From the NCBI GenBank assembly GCA_002297815.1, contig DBKH01000101.1:10002-74001 (forward strand): DNA of 64,000 bases, given 5' to 3'. The position numbers and the translations under genes were made by a program. Source of the stretch: Bacteroidales bacterium UBA755 (GTDB lineage Bacteria; Bacteroidota; Bacteroidia; Bacteroidales; UBA932). Shown here piece by piece: positions 42,318 through 49,970 of this stretch (position 1 is its first letter; each line of letters opens with the position of its first letter). The notes under the pieces were generated by a model. The model did not search any database and was not told the DNA's origin. It saw nothing but the letters and a program-made list of their open reading frames with translations.

Positions 42318-43010
42318 ATGGCGAACGCATTTCACTATTCCATCGGAAGGAAGTTCATTCAGGCAGTCAGCGGAGCATTTCTTATAATCTTCCTGCTGCT
42401 TCACATGACTATTAACCTGTTCTCCGTCATTGACTCTTTCACAGGCAACTACAACGGACTTGACGGTCTTTTCCAGAAGGGCTGCGATTTCATGGCTCTC
42501 CCGATTGTGACCATCATGGTTCCTGTCCTTGCCCTCGGTTTCATCATCCACATCTTCTACGGATGCTGGCTTACATGGAAGAACATCAAGGCACGTGGTG
42601 GTTACAAGCGCTATGAGGCTGCAAGCGTTGCTGCCGCTGATTCTTGGTCAGCGAAGAATATGTTCGTGCTTGGTATTGTTATTCTCGGTTTCCTCGCATT
42701 CCATCTTACTCACTTCTGGGCAAAGATGCAGCTCGCTATGTTCGTAGGAGCTGAGGAAGGCAATCCTTACGATCTTCTCAACCTCACTTTCGGACGATGG
42801 TGGGTGTTGGTTCTTTACCTTGCCTGGTTCGTGGCTATTTGGTTCCACCTTTGCCACGGTTTCTGGAGCATGTTCCAGACAGTTGGTTGGAACAACCAGA
42901 CTTGGTTTAAGAGACTGAAAGTGATCGGCATCGTGGTCGCCACGCTGATCTTCCTTGGCTTTGCAGTTGTTGGTGTAAACGCATTCCTTCAGGCAAATGC
43001 ATTGATCTAG
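42318..43010 (+). CDS. sdhC: Succinate dehydrogenase/fumarate reductase cytochrome b subunit (orphan)
   Basis: 230 aa membrane anchor of the Bacteroidota-type (cytochrome b558, diheme) succinate:quinone oxidoreductase. It has five hydrophobic segments with membrane His residues (H-M-T-I-N-L, I-H-I-F-Y-G, F-H-L-T-H-F, F-H-L-C-H-G) suited to two haem b. sdhA and sdhB, which normally follow directly, are not here: an intrinsic terminator at 43033 closes the unit and trpB2 follows. It begins 27 bp after the tRNA-Met 3' end and no separate promoter is seen, so its mRNA may arise by processing of a tRNA precursor. Confidence 0.92.
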   Translation: MANAFHYSIGRKFIQAVSGAFLIIFLLLHMTINLFSVIDSFTGNYNGLDGLFQKGCDFMALPIVTIMVPVLALGFIIHIFYGCWLTWKNIKARGGYKRYEAASVAAADSWSAKNMFVLGIVILGFLAFHLTHFWAKMQLAMFVGAEEGNPYDLLNLTFGRWWVLVLYLAWFVAIWFHLCHGFWSMFQTVGWNNQTWFKRLKVIGIVVATLIFLGFAVVGVNAFLQANALI

Positions 43011-43032
43011 TCAAGGACCTTAATGAAATTTC

Positions 43033-43062
43033 AAGGGCGACCGATTACGGTTGCCCTTTTTG
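43033..43062 (+). terminator. Terminator of sdhC
   Basis: AGGGCGACCG - ATTA - CGGTTGCCCT (one wobble) followed by TTTTTG. Confidence 0.88.
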
Positions 43063-43075
43063 TTATGCTTCCAGC

Positions 43076-43098
43076 CGGTCGCTGAGCATGTCGAAGCG
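43076..43098 (-). repeat. REP-like unit, inverted orientation
   Basis: CGGTCGCTGAGCATGTCGAAGCG is the reverse complement of the CTTCGACA-GCTCAGCGACCG unit with one changed base. It lies between the sdhC terminator and trpB2. Confidence 0.6.
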
Positions 43099-43150
43099 AT
43101 TGAGTCTGACAAAATTGATTTACTAATAAACATAAAAAACGAACAACAAA

Positions 43151-44515
43151 ATGAGACAGAAAAAGTTCTTGCTCCCAGAGAGCGACATCCCGACAGCATG
43201 GTTCAACATGCAGGCTGTTATGCCGAACAAACCTTTGCCAATCCTTAATCCGGCCACACACGAAGCCTTGAAATCGGAAGACCTCTATCCTATCTTCTGC
43301 AAGGCATGTGCAGATCAGGAGCTCAACACAACTGATGAGTGGATACCGATCCCGGAACCAGTTCGCGAGCAGTATGCTGGCTACAGATGCACACCACTTG
43401 TGAGAGCTTACGATCTTGAAGAAGCTCTCGGAACTCCGGCTCACATCTATTTCAAGAACGAGAGTGTGTCCCCGGCAGGATCGCACAAATTGAACTCGGC
43501 TTTGGCTCAGGCCTACTACGCCAAAGAACAGGGAATCACCAACATCACCACCGAGACTGGAGCCGGTCAGTGGGGTGGAGCACTCTCCTATGCCGCTAAG
43601 AAGTTCGGCATTGACTGCGCTGTCTATATGGTCAAGGTTAGCTACCGTCAAAAACCGTACAGAAGGTCAATCATGCAGACTTTCGGTGCTGCAATCACAC
43701 CTTCTCCGTCCATGTCAACCAGAGCGGGTAAGGACATAATCACCGCTAACCCTAACGATCAAGGCTCACTAGGATGCGCGATTTCCGAAGCTATCGAGCT
43801 TGCAGTCACCACTCCTAATTGCAAGTACACACTCGGCTCAGTACTGAACCATGTCTGCCTGCATCAAACAGTTATCGGTCTGGAGGCTGAGAAGCAGATG
43901 GAGATGGCCGGAGAGTATCCTGACATCGTGGTGGCCTGCTTCGGTGGCGGATCGAACTTCAGCGGAATCGCCTACCCATTCATGAGGCATACTATTCAAG
44001 AAGGGAAAAAGACTCGCTTCATTGCAGCGGAACCATATTCATGTCCTAAGCTCACAAGGGGTAAATTTGAATATGACTTCGGCGACGAGGCCGGTATGAC
44101 TCCGCTTCTGCCGATGTACACCCTCGGTCATGATTTCAAACCAGCGACCATCCATGCCGGAGGACTCCGCTACCACGGAGCTGGTGTGATAATGTCACAA
44201 CTGATGAAGGACGGCTATATGGAAGCTGTGGACATCGAACAGACCGATGCGTTCAAGGCCGGAGTACTCTTCGCCCAAACTGAGGGAATCATCCCGGCAC
44301 CAGAATCCTGCCATGCGATTGCCGCGACCGTCAATGAGGCGCTCAAGTGCAAAGAGACTGGTGAAGAGAAGACAATCCTGTTCAACCTTTCCGGACACGG
44401 TTTCGTGGACATGAGTGCCTACGATCAGTACCTCTCCGGTGAGATGCAGAACTATCACGTCTCAGATGCGGATCTCGCCAAGTACATCAAATCTGCTGAC
44501 GCGCTGAACAAGTGA
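43151..44515 (+). CDS. trpB: Tryptophan synthase beta chain, TrpB2 type
   Basis: 454 aa PLP enzyme. The PLP lysine is K113 in S-P-A-G-S-H-K-L-N-S, the glutamate/threonine site T-T-E-T-G-A-G-Q-W-G is at ~130-140, and the phosphate cup is C-F-G-G-G-S-N-F (~262). The N-terminal extension and R-C-T-P-L-V-R mark the TrpB2 (TrpB-like) clade, which works without, or with weak binding to, TrpA. No other trp gene is adjacent. It may act as an indole-salvaging tryptophan synthase. A strong terminator follows. Confidence 0.93.
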   Translation: MRQKKFLLPESDIPTAWFNMQAVMPNKPLPILNPATHEALKSEDLYPIFCKACADQELNTTDEWIPIPEPVREQYAGYRCTPLVRAYDLEEALGTPAHIYFKNESVSPAGSHKLNSALAQAYYAKEQGITNITTETGAGQWGGALSYAAKKFGIDCAVYMVKVSYRQKPYRRSIMQTFGAAITPSPSMSTRAGKDIITANPNDQGSLGCAISEAIELAVTTPNCKYTLGSVLNHVCLHQTVIGLEAEKQMEMAGEYPDIVVACFGGGSNFSGIAYPFMRHTIQEGKKTRFIAAEPYSCPKLTRGKFEYDFGDEAGMTPLLPMYTLGHDFKPATIHAGGLRYHGAGVIMSQLMKDGYMEAVDIEQTDAFKAGVLFAQTEGIIPAPESCHAIAATVNEALKCKETGEEKTILFNLSGHGFVDMSAYDQYLSGEMQNYHVSDADLAKYIKSADALNK

Positions 44516-44574
44516 TCACAAAAGCGCGGGCAACCTTGGGGCCCGTGGCGGATAACTCACTGAATTTCAAGTAA

Positions 44575-44622
44575 AAGAGCGATGTTCTATAGTCCAAAGT
44601 GACTATAGAACATTGCTCTTTA
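44575..44622 (+). terminator. Terminator of trpB2
   Basis: AAGAGCGATGTTCTATAGTC - CAAAGT - GACTATAGAACATTGCTCTT, a 20-bp stem with one wobble, then TTAACTTT. Confidence 0.88.
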
Positions 44623-44854
44623 ACTTTATAATCAATCACTTACTCAACATAGCAAATAATTGGATCTACCAAATTAGGCAACCAACTACCGAGAAAACAC
44701 GAAAACAACACTCGTTCTAAAATTTGGATTCTTACAAATTTATGCCTACATTGCGCACTGGTAAAAATATTTTATAAAAAACATCCTCAATAATAGAAAA
44801 CCTTTACATAAACACGCATATAACTAATAACCTAATTTTAAATAAATCTCAATT
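44623..44854. other. A/T-rich non-coding leader before the C10 peptidase gene
   Basis: About 230 bp with no gene and no TANNTTTG box. It is markedly A/T-rich compared with flanking coding DNA, and the A/T bias continues into the second half of the peptidase gene. Confidence 0.5.
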
Positions 44855-46318
44855 ATGAACAACATTATCAAACTTTTCATTGCATTGGCGTGCGTCTGTG
44901 TGGTCTCCTGCGCCAAGGACAGTTTTGAATTAGCCCAAAGCGGACCGGAAGATGGGAGCTCCGTCTTGGACGATGAGAATCAAGTAGCTACAAAAAACGC
45001 AATAACAGATGTTACCTCCACAGTAAAAAGTCGGAAGGTCTTGGCAAGCGATGTGCCTACCATTATTAAGAACCAACTTGGCATAAATGAGGCACGGAGC
45101 AGCTCGCACTATTCGCTCAACACCATCCAGAAAAACGGGAATCCGATGCTACATATTGTCAACTACGATGAGGGAGGCTGGGCGATCATCGCTGGAAACG
45201 AAAGGGAGGAGAATCAGATTCTTGCCATGAGCGATGTCGGACATTTCGATCCCGACAACATCACAAATTCCAATGTGGCGTTCTGGTTCGCGATGCAGCT
45301 CGAACAGATGGAGGCAGTCGAATTTGAGGATGACCTAGTGGCTAATATGAACGGCAACAGTGATGTGTCCGTAAATTCAATCCCACCATTCGATGATGAA
45401 TATGTTTGGGTAAGGCTTCCCTTGGAACCGATAGTGACGACAACCATTGAAGAAGTAGGACCTCTATTGACAACTAAATGGGGACAAGGGTATCCTTGGA
45501 ATTATAATTGCCCGTACTTCCCGGAGAGTGGTAAAAGAGCCCCTACGGGCTGCGTGGCCGTTGCCGTGGCGCAATTACTGTACTATTATCATTTCCTCTT
45601 GGGTATTCCTAGCGGCCTCTACCATAGCATCGTTCCAAGCTATACTAAACACGGTAATTATTACACATCCAGTGTTACAAGATCTGATTACCAAGCCAAT
45701 TCAAGCAGATGGGAAGAAATGGCAAAGACATATCGCTCACGATGCTTATCTACTGATTATGTCGGAGACTTTATGATTGACATCGGAGAAAGAGTGGACA
45801 TGACATATGAAGAAGATGGTAGCAGTGCCACTGATCAAAAAGCTAAAGATGCCTTCTTCGCTTATGGGCTTTATTGTAGTCTAGAAGACTACAGCCCATC
45901 AAAAGTGATATCTTCATTAAATAAACGTAAACCTGTATATATTGGAGCTAAATATAATACAAGAAAAGCAGGACATTCATGGGTAATAGATGGCTACAAA
46001 TGTTACAGTAAGAAAACAGACACACCTTATAAATGGGTAACCATGCCACCTGATTCTCTACAATTCTATGATAACTTGAATTATGATTATGTCTTGAACC
46101 TAATGGATAAGGAAAGATTTTATCCTGATGTATATGAGGGACAAATTGACCATTACTATAATTATCACGATACTTACTACCTAAAAATGAACTGGGGAGG
46201 CAACGGTGCATATGATGATGGCTCCGATTACACTACGAATCCAGATTCTTGGGTTGCGGGAGCATATACATTTAATTCGAAAGCTAAAATCATTCATGAT
46301 TTCAAGCCAAAAGACTAA
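44855..46318 (+). CDS. C10 family (streptopain-like) cysteine peptidase, lipoprotein
   Basis: 487 aa. The signal peptide ends at V-V-S-C (lipobox, Cys ~19), so it is probably anchored in the outer membrane. A Spi/propeptide-like domain (~70-150: H-Y-S-L-N-T-I, G-W-A-I-I-A-G-N) is followed by the papain-type catalytic domain with nucleophile C233 (T-G-C-V-A-V-A-V-A-Q), H374 (G-H-S-W-V-I-D-G) and N446-W447-G-G. Such enzymes degrade host or dietary proteins. It is 11 bp upstream of a DUF4249 lipoprotein and a TonB receptor, so release and uptake may be coupled. The 3' half of the gene (from about 45600) uses far more A/T-rich codons than the first half, suggesting a different origin or recent acquisition. 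Confidence 0.9.
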   Translation: MNNIIKLFIALACVCVVSCAKDSFELAQSGPEDGSSVLDDENQVATKNAITDVTSTVKSRKVLASDVPTIIKNQLGINEARSSSHYSLNTIQKNGNPMLHIVNYDEGGWAIIAGNEREENQILAMSDVGHFDPDNITNSNVAFWFAMQLEQMEAVEFEDDLVANMNGNSDVSVNSIPPFDDEYVWVRLPLEPIVTTTIEEVGPLLTTKWGQGYPWNYNCPYFPESGKRAPTGCVAVAVAQLLYYYHFLLGIPSGLYHSIVPSYTKHGNYYTSSVTRSDYQANSSRWEEMAKTYRSRCLSTDYVGDFMIDIGERVDMTYEEDGSSATDQKAKDAFFAYGLYCSLEDYSPSKVISSLNKRKPVYIGAKYNTRKAGHSWVIDGYKCYSKKTDTPYKWVTMPPDSLQFYDNLNYDYVLNLMDKERFYPDVYEGQIDHYYNYHDTYYLKMNWGGNGAYDDGSDYTTNPDSWVAGAYTFNSKAKIIHDFKPKD

Positions 46319-46329
46319 CACTCTACAAG

Positions 46330-47610
46330 ATGAAAAACAAACTAAATCTTATACTACTAATATTGCTGGGGTTTCTTCCCTCCTGCATCGAGTACGTCAA
46401 CATGGACAGCGGGAAGGAGATGCCGGTAGTGGTGAACTGTGTGTTGACTAGGGGCACGGTACAGACGCTTCGGCTTTACCGGATGAGGGTACTCTCGGAG
46501 ACCGGGAACGTTCCGGTCGAGGATGCGACGGTTTTTCTGCAGGGGAAGAACAATAACGGAGACTTTCAGAACGTAGCGGAATTTCATCGGACTGAAGGGA
46601 TAAACTGGGAGGCCAAGTTCCAACCGGAGTACGACACCGACTATAGTCTGCTTATCAAGGTTCCTGGGAAAGAGGACATCACTGCCACGACTCGATTTCC
46701 GGAGGATCTTCGGCTTATACAATGCTGTAGGTTCGCCACCTTTGTAGCGGACACAGGAATGATTGGAAGTTTTCCTCGAGGGTACGGCATGCACACGGCA
46801 GAGGTTCGAAAAGGCAAATACTACACAGAATGGAACGGACGCAGAAAAGAAAATGGGGAGGCTTTCAAGGCCTACATTCAAGTGTCTGAAAACCCGTGCA
46901 AGATTTGGGTATTCTCCCACGTGGACACAACATCCGTAAGTCCCGGAAGGAATAAGCTGAATCTTTTTAATGAGGAACAATTTCAATTCTCAGGCTCTGA
47001 CCAGCCATTTTCAAAATACATTGCGACCAACCATCCCGGAGCCGACCGGTTCAACATAACACCTGGCAGGCTTGCCGATCTGAACTACTGGAACAGACCA
47101 GACAAGATATACGATCAAAACATCAGTCAATGGTGTCTTTACCTATGTCCAGATGTTCCTCTCTTTGACGGATTTGTGAGGATTGACCACCCAGAAAACT
47201 TCAGAAACGGGTTAACCGAAGATAATCTCAAGAACAGCTACTATTATTCCGACAGAAGTTTTTTCATCGGAGGTGACTATTCAGATCAACACCATGCCTA
47301 CGTCATAGATGATTATCCTTTTCTGCCCCTCATCATAGACAATCGGTCATTCCTAAATGAGGTTCATTTCGTCTCAGACGAATATGACACCTACCTTCGC
47401 GAGATGTATGTCAAACTTCAAAACAGAAATGATTTCGTCTTGTCGTCCTATGACTATAATAACGTCTATTCAAACATAAACGGCGGAGTCGGAATATTCG
47501 GAGCTGACAACATCACGTGGGATATGGAGGAAACTGTGGGCAGAATCTCACGCAAAGGGTACCTTATCTGGGAAGAGCTTTGCCCCAATGCACCAAGTGA
47601 AACCGACTAA
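46330..47610 (+). CDS. DUF4249 family lipoprotein
   Basis: 426 aa. A signal peptide with lipobox F-L-P-S-C (Cys ~18) is followed by P-V-V-V-N-C-V-L-T and a beta-rich domain typical of DUF4249 proteins, which in Bacteroidota lie beside TonB-dependent receptors and probably act as surface-exposed partners, comparable in position to SusD. It sits between the C10 peptidase and the receptor with gaps of 11 and 19 bp. Function is inferred from family and context only. Confidence 0.82.
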   Translation: MKNKLNLILLILLGFLPSCIEYVNMDSGKEMPVVVNCVLTRGTVQTLRLYRMRVLSETGNVPVEDATVFLQGKNNNGDFQNVAEFHRTEGINWEAKFQPEYDTDYSLLIKVPGKEDITATTRFPEDLRLIQCCRFATFVADTGMIGSFPRGYGMHTAEVRKGKYYTEWNGRRKENGEAFKAYIQVSENPCKIWVFSHVDTTSVSPGRNKLNLFNEEQFQFSGSDQPFSKYIATNHPGADRFNITPGRLADLNYWNRPDKIYDQNISQWCLYLCPDVPLFDGFVRIDHPENFRNGLTEDNLKNSYYYSDRSFFIGGDYSDQHHAYVIDDYPFLPLIIDNRSFLNEVHFVSDEYDTYLREMYVKLQNRNDFVLSSYDYNNVYSNINGGVGIFGADNITWDMEETVGRISRKGYLIWEELCPNAPSETD

Positions 47611-47629
47611 TCAATAGGACATAAGCATT

Positions 47630-49720
47630 ATGCCACACAAAATACTCACAATCATAGTTGTCGGCCTTGCCACATGCTTTCAAGGGCACGCCCAGCAAGA
47701 GAAGATCGACACACTCAACGCTGCTAGCATCTCGGCTGACAAAAAAGTTGTCAGGACTGGAGAACGCATCGTTAGGCCTGCCGAGTTTCTAGGCATCACT
47801 AGCGCGGTCGGAACTGGAGATGTGATCAAATATATTCAGACACTGCCGGGAATCTCGACTGGGGCGGAAGGTTCGTCTGCGATCTACGTCCGAGGGGGCA
47901 ACCTCGGCAGCAACCTCATCACATTGGACGGGGTGCCGATCTACGGAAGCAGTCACCTGCTGGGATTCACATCGGCATATTCACCGGACATCGTGTCAGA
48001 GACTTTGTTCCAAGTCGGGGGATTCACCTCCGAGGAAGGCAACCTGACTGCATCGCACATCAGCGTCAAAAGCAAGGACGGGAACTTCGATAAGTTCTCC
48101 GGCAAGGTGTCCGTCAGCAATTTTCTTCTGGGAGGAAGCGTATCGACCCCATTGATAAAGGATAGACTGTCATTCATTGGCTCGCTCAGAATCAGCCCGA
48201 TAGGAGCTGAGCTTTCAGCCATGAAGGGAATGACAGAAGCCCTAGACAGCGTCAGCGGAATCAAGGCGACATCCTACGATGCCTACGGTAAGCTGAAATG
48301 GAAAATCAACCGCAGACAAAGCCTCTCGTTCAGTGTCTTCAATAGCCTTGACTCTTACGGCTACAGGTACGGCACCGACTCCGATGAAAGGATGAGATGG
48401 GGCAACTTGATCTCTACACTCGGCCACGAGTATTCCCCTGACGGCAATCTTTTCCTTCGCAGCAGCCTATCATACAACAGTTTCACCAACTACCAGGCGA
48501 TGCGTAAGACCTTGGGAGGAGAGGACAACAGCCTTGGAATGCGCAGCTCGTTGGAAGAGCTAACCCTTCAGTCAACCGTAAGCAATACCTCTCGAACCGG
48601 AACCTCGCTACAAGGTGGAATCAAGGCGAGACTGGCCCGTTTCGCTCCTGGATCTTCCAGCGCCTACACGGATGAACTCATGAAACCTGTCAGCTCCGCA
48701 AGCGAATCAGACATCGTCCGGACACTTCTAGTTACCGCCCATGGACAGATCGAAAAAGGGAAAGAGAACCACTATCTGATGAGATTGGCCGGAAGGATTA
48801 ACATGTTCCGCTCATGGAGGCTCCATGACCACAGCAGCGACAAAACCTATTTCACACCGGAAGCTAGCCTGCTCGGCAGGGTAAACCTCTCCCAATGGAT
48901 GGGAATCGAAGCGACTGCTGACTGGACAGCCCAGCATTATCACACGCTTGAGGGCATTCCGCTCGGCTGGTCACTAGACATGACCGTACCTTCGGACATC
49001 GACCTCGCTCCGGAAATGGCACTGCAAGGCTACGCGGGAATATTCATGACTAAAGGGGACCACCGTCTCACGCTCGGTGGCTACTATAAGGCCATGTCGG
49101 ACCTCATCTTCTTTGCTGACGCGACCCAAATCTTCAGCTCAGCGGCTGCAGGATGGAGGCACGGCATCAAGACCGGCAGCGGTCTTTCAAGAGGCCTCGA
49201 AGCCCTTTATGAATATGATTCCGAGCGTTTCCATGGGCGCCTCGCCTACACCCTCTCCAAGACGGACAGGACCTTTGAGGAAGTCAACAACGGTGTCACG
49301 TTCCCGGCCAAGTTCGACAGAAGGCACATCCTCAACGCAACCGCTGAATATGCCATCTCGAAACAAGAGCACCGCGAGTTCGGAGTGAACACTTTCTTCA
49401 CCTACCAGTCCGGACACTGGGCCACGGTACCTGAAGGGCAATATTCAGGAAGCCTGATCCATGGAGGAGATGACATCACAATCGACTATTTCACCACAAT
49501 CCATAACCGCCAGATGCCAGCTTTCATCCGCTGGGACATCGGAGCGTTCTTTCGTTACGGAATCGGTACTAAACACCCTGGCACTCTGAATCTTGGCATC
49601 TACAACGTCCTCAACCGTCACAATGCCTACAGCATCACCTACGACACCAACGAGCGTGTATGGAAGCAAATGAGTCTATTCCCGATCATGCCAAGCATCA
49701 GCTGGACGATGTCCTTCTAA
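47630..49720 (+). CDS. TonB-dependent outer membrane receptor
   Basis: 696 aa. Signal peptide (~1-21), then an N-terminal plug with V-I-K-Y-I-Q-T-L-P-G-I (~66), Y-V-R-G-G-N-L-G-S-N-L-I-T-L-D-G-V-P-I-Y-G (plug core) and a beta-barrel ending in W-T-M-S-F with the C-terminal aromatic residue needed for assembly. Unlike SusC proteins it lacks the carboxypeptidase-like N-terminal domain and is shorter. With the DUF4249 protein upstream it forms a receptor-lipoprotein pair, and the C10 peptidase in the same operon suggests peptides or a peptide-linked cofactor as cargo. Confidence 0.9.
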   Translation: MPHKILTIIVVGLATCFQGHAQQEKIDTLNAASISADKKVVRTGERIVRPAEFLGITSAVGTGDVIKYIQTLPGISTGAEGSSAIYVRGGNLGSNLITLDGVPIYGSSHLLGFTSAYSPDIVSETLFQVGGFTSEEGNLTASHISVKSKDGNFDKFSGKVSVSNFLLGGSVSTPLIKDRLSFIGSLRISPIGAELSAMKGMTEALDSVSGIKATSYDAYGKLKWKINRRQSLSFSVFNSLDSYGYRYGTDSDERMRWGNLISTLGHEYSPDGNLFLRSSLSYNSFTNYQAMRKTLGGEDNSLGMRSSLEELTLQSTVSNTSRTGTSLQGGIKARLARFAPGSSSAYTDELMKPVSSASESDIVRTLLVTAHGQIEKGKENHYLMRLAGRINMFRSWRLHDHSSDKTYFTPEASLLGRVNLSQWMGIEATADWTAQHYHTLEGIPLGWSLDMTVPSDIDLAPEMALQGYAGIFMTKGDHRLTLGGYYKAMSDLIFFADATQIFSSAAAGWRHGIKTGSGLSRGLEALYEYDSERFHGRLAYTLSKTDRTFEEVNNGVTFPAKFDRRHILNATAEYAISKQEHREFGVNTFFTYQSGHWATVPEGQYSGSLIHGGDDITIDYFTTIHNRQMPAFIRWDIGAFFRYGIGTKHPGTLNLGIYNVLNRHNAYSITYDTNERVWKQMSLFPIMPSISWTMSF

Positions 49721-49786
49721 AAACGGACAGTTTCGAAAAGACTGTGACATAGTTAAACTTTACATCGCTCACAGTAGTCTATTTCC

Positions 49787-49856
49787 AAGCCCCGAAGGGC
49801 CTCTGTTCTGAATTTTGGTAACGTGCAAAATTCAGGTTAGAGGCCCTTCGGGGCTT
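49787..49856 (+). repeat. F2 palindrome copy B, left border of the type III R-M module
   Basis: Arms of 30 bp (49787-49816 with 49827-49856), matched except for a 3-bp internal mismatch, surround loop GGTAACGTGC. Copy C at 54951 is the same sequence inverted, with two compensated base-pair changes. It may also terminate the TonB receptor gene. Confidence 0.85.
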
Positions 49857-49942
49857 TGCCTAAGCAGATAAATAACTTAAGCACCACGGAATAAATTCGA
49901 TAAAAACCCCTCGTAAAATTTCCAACTGAAACGTGCATTCGT

Positions 49943-49950
49943 TATCTTTG
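49943..49950 (+). promoter_or_regulatory. -7 box upstream of res
   Basis: TATCTTTG, 21 bp before the start codon, with a weak -33 (TTCC at 19-bp spacing). Confidence 0.45.
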
Positions 49951-49970
49951 TAAACAGATGAGAAACGACT

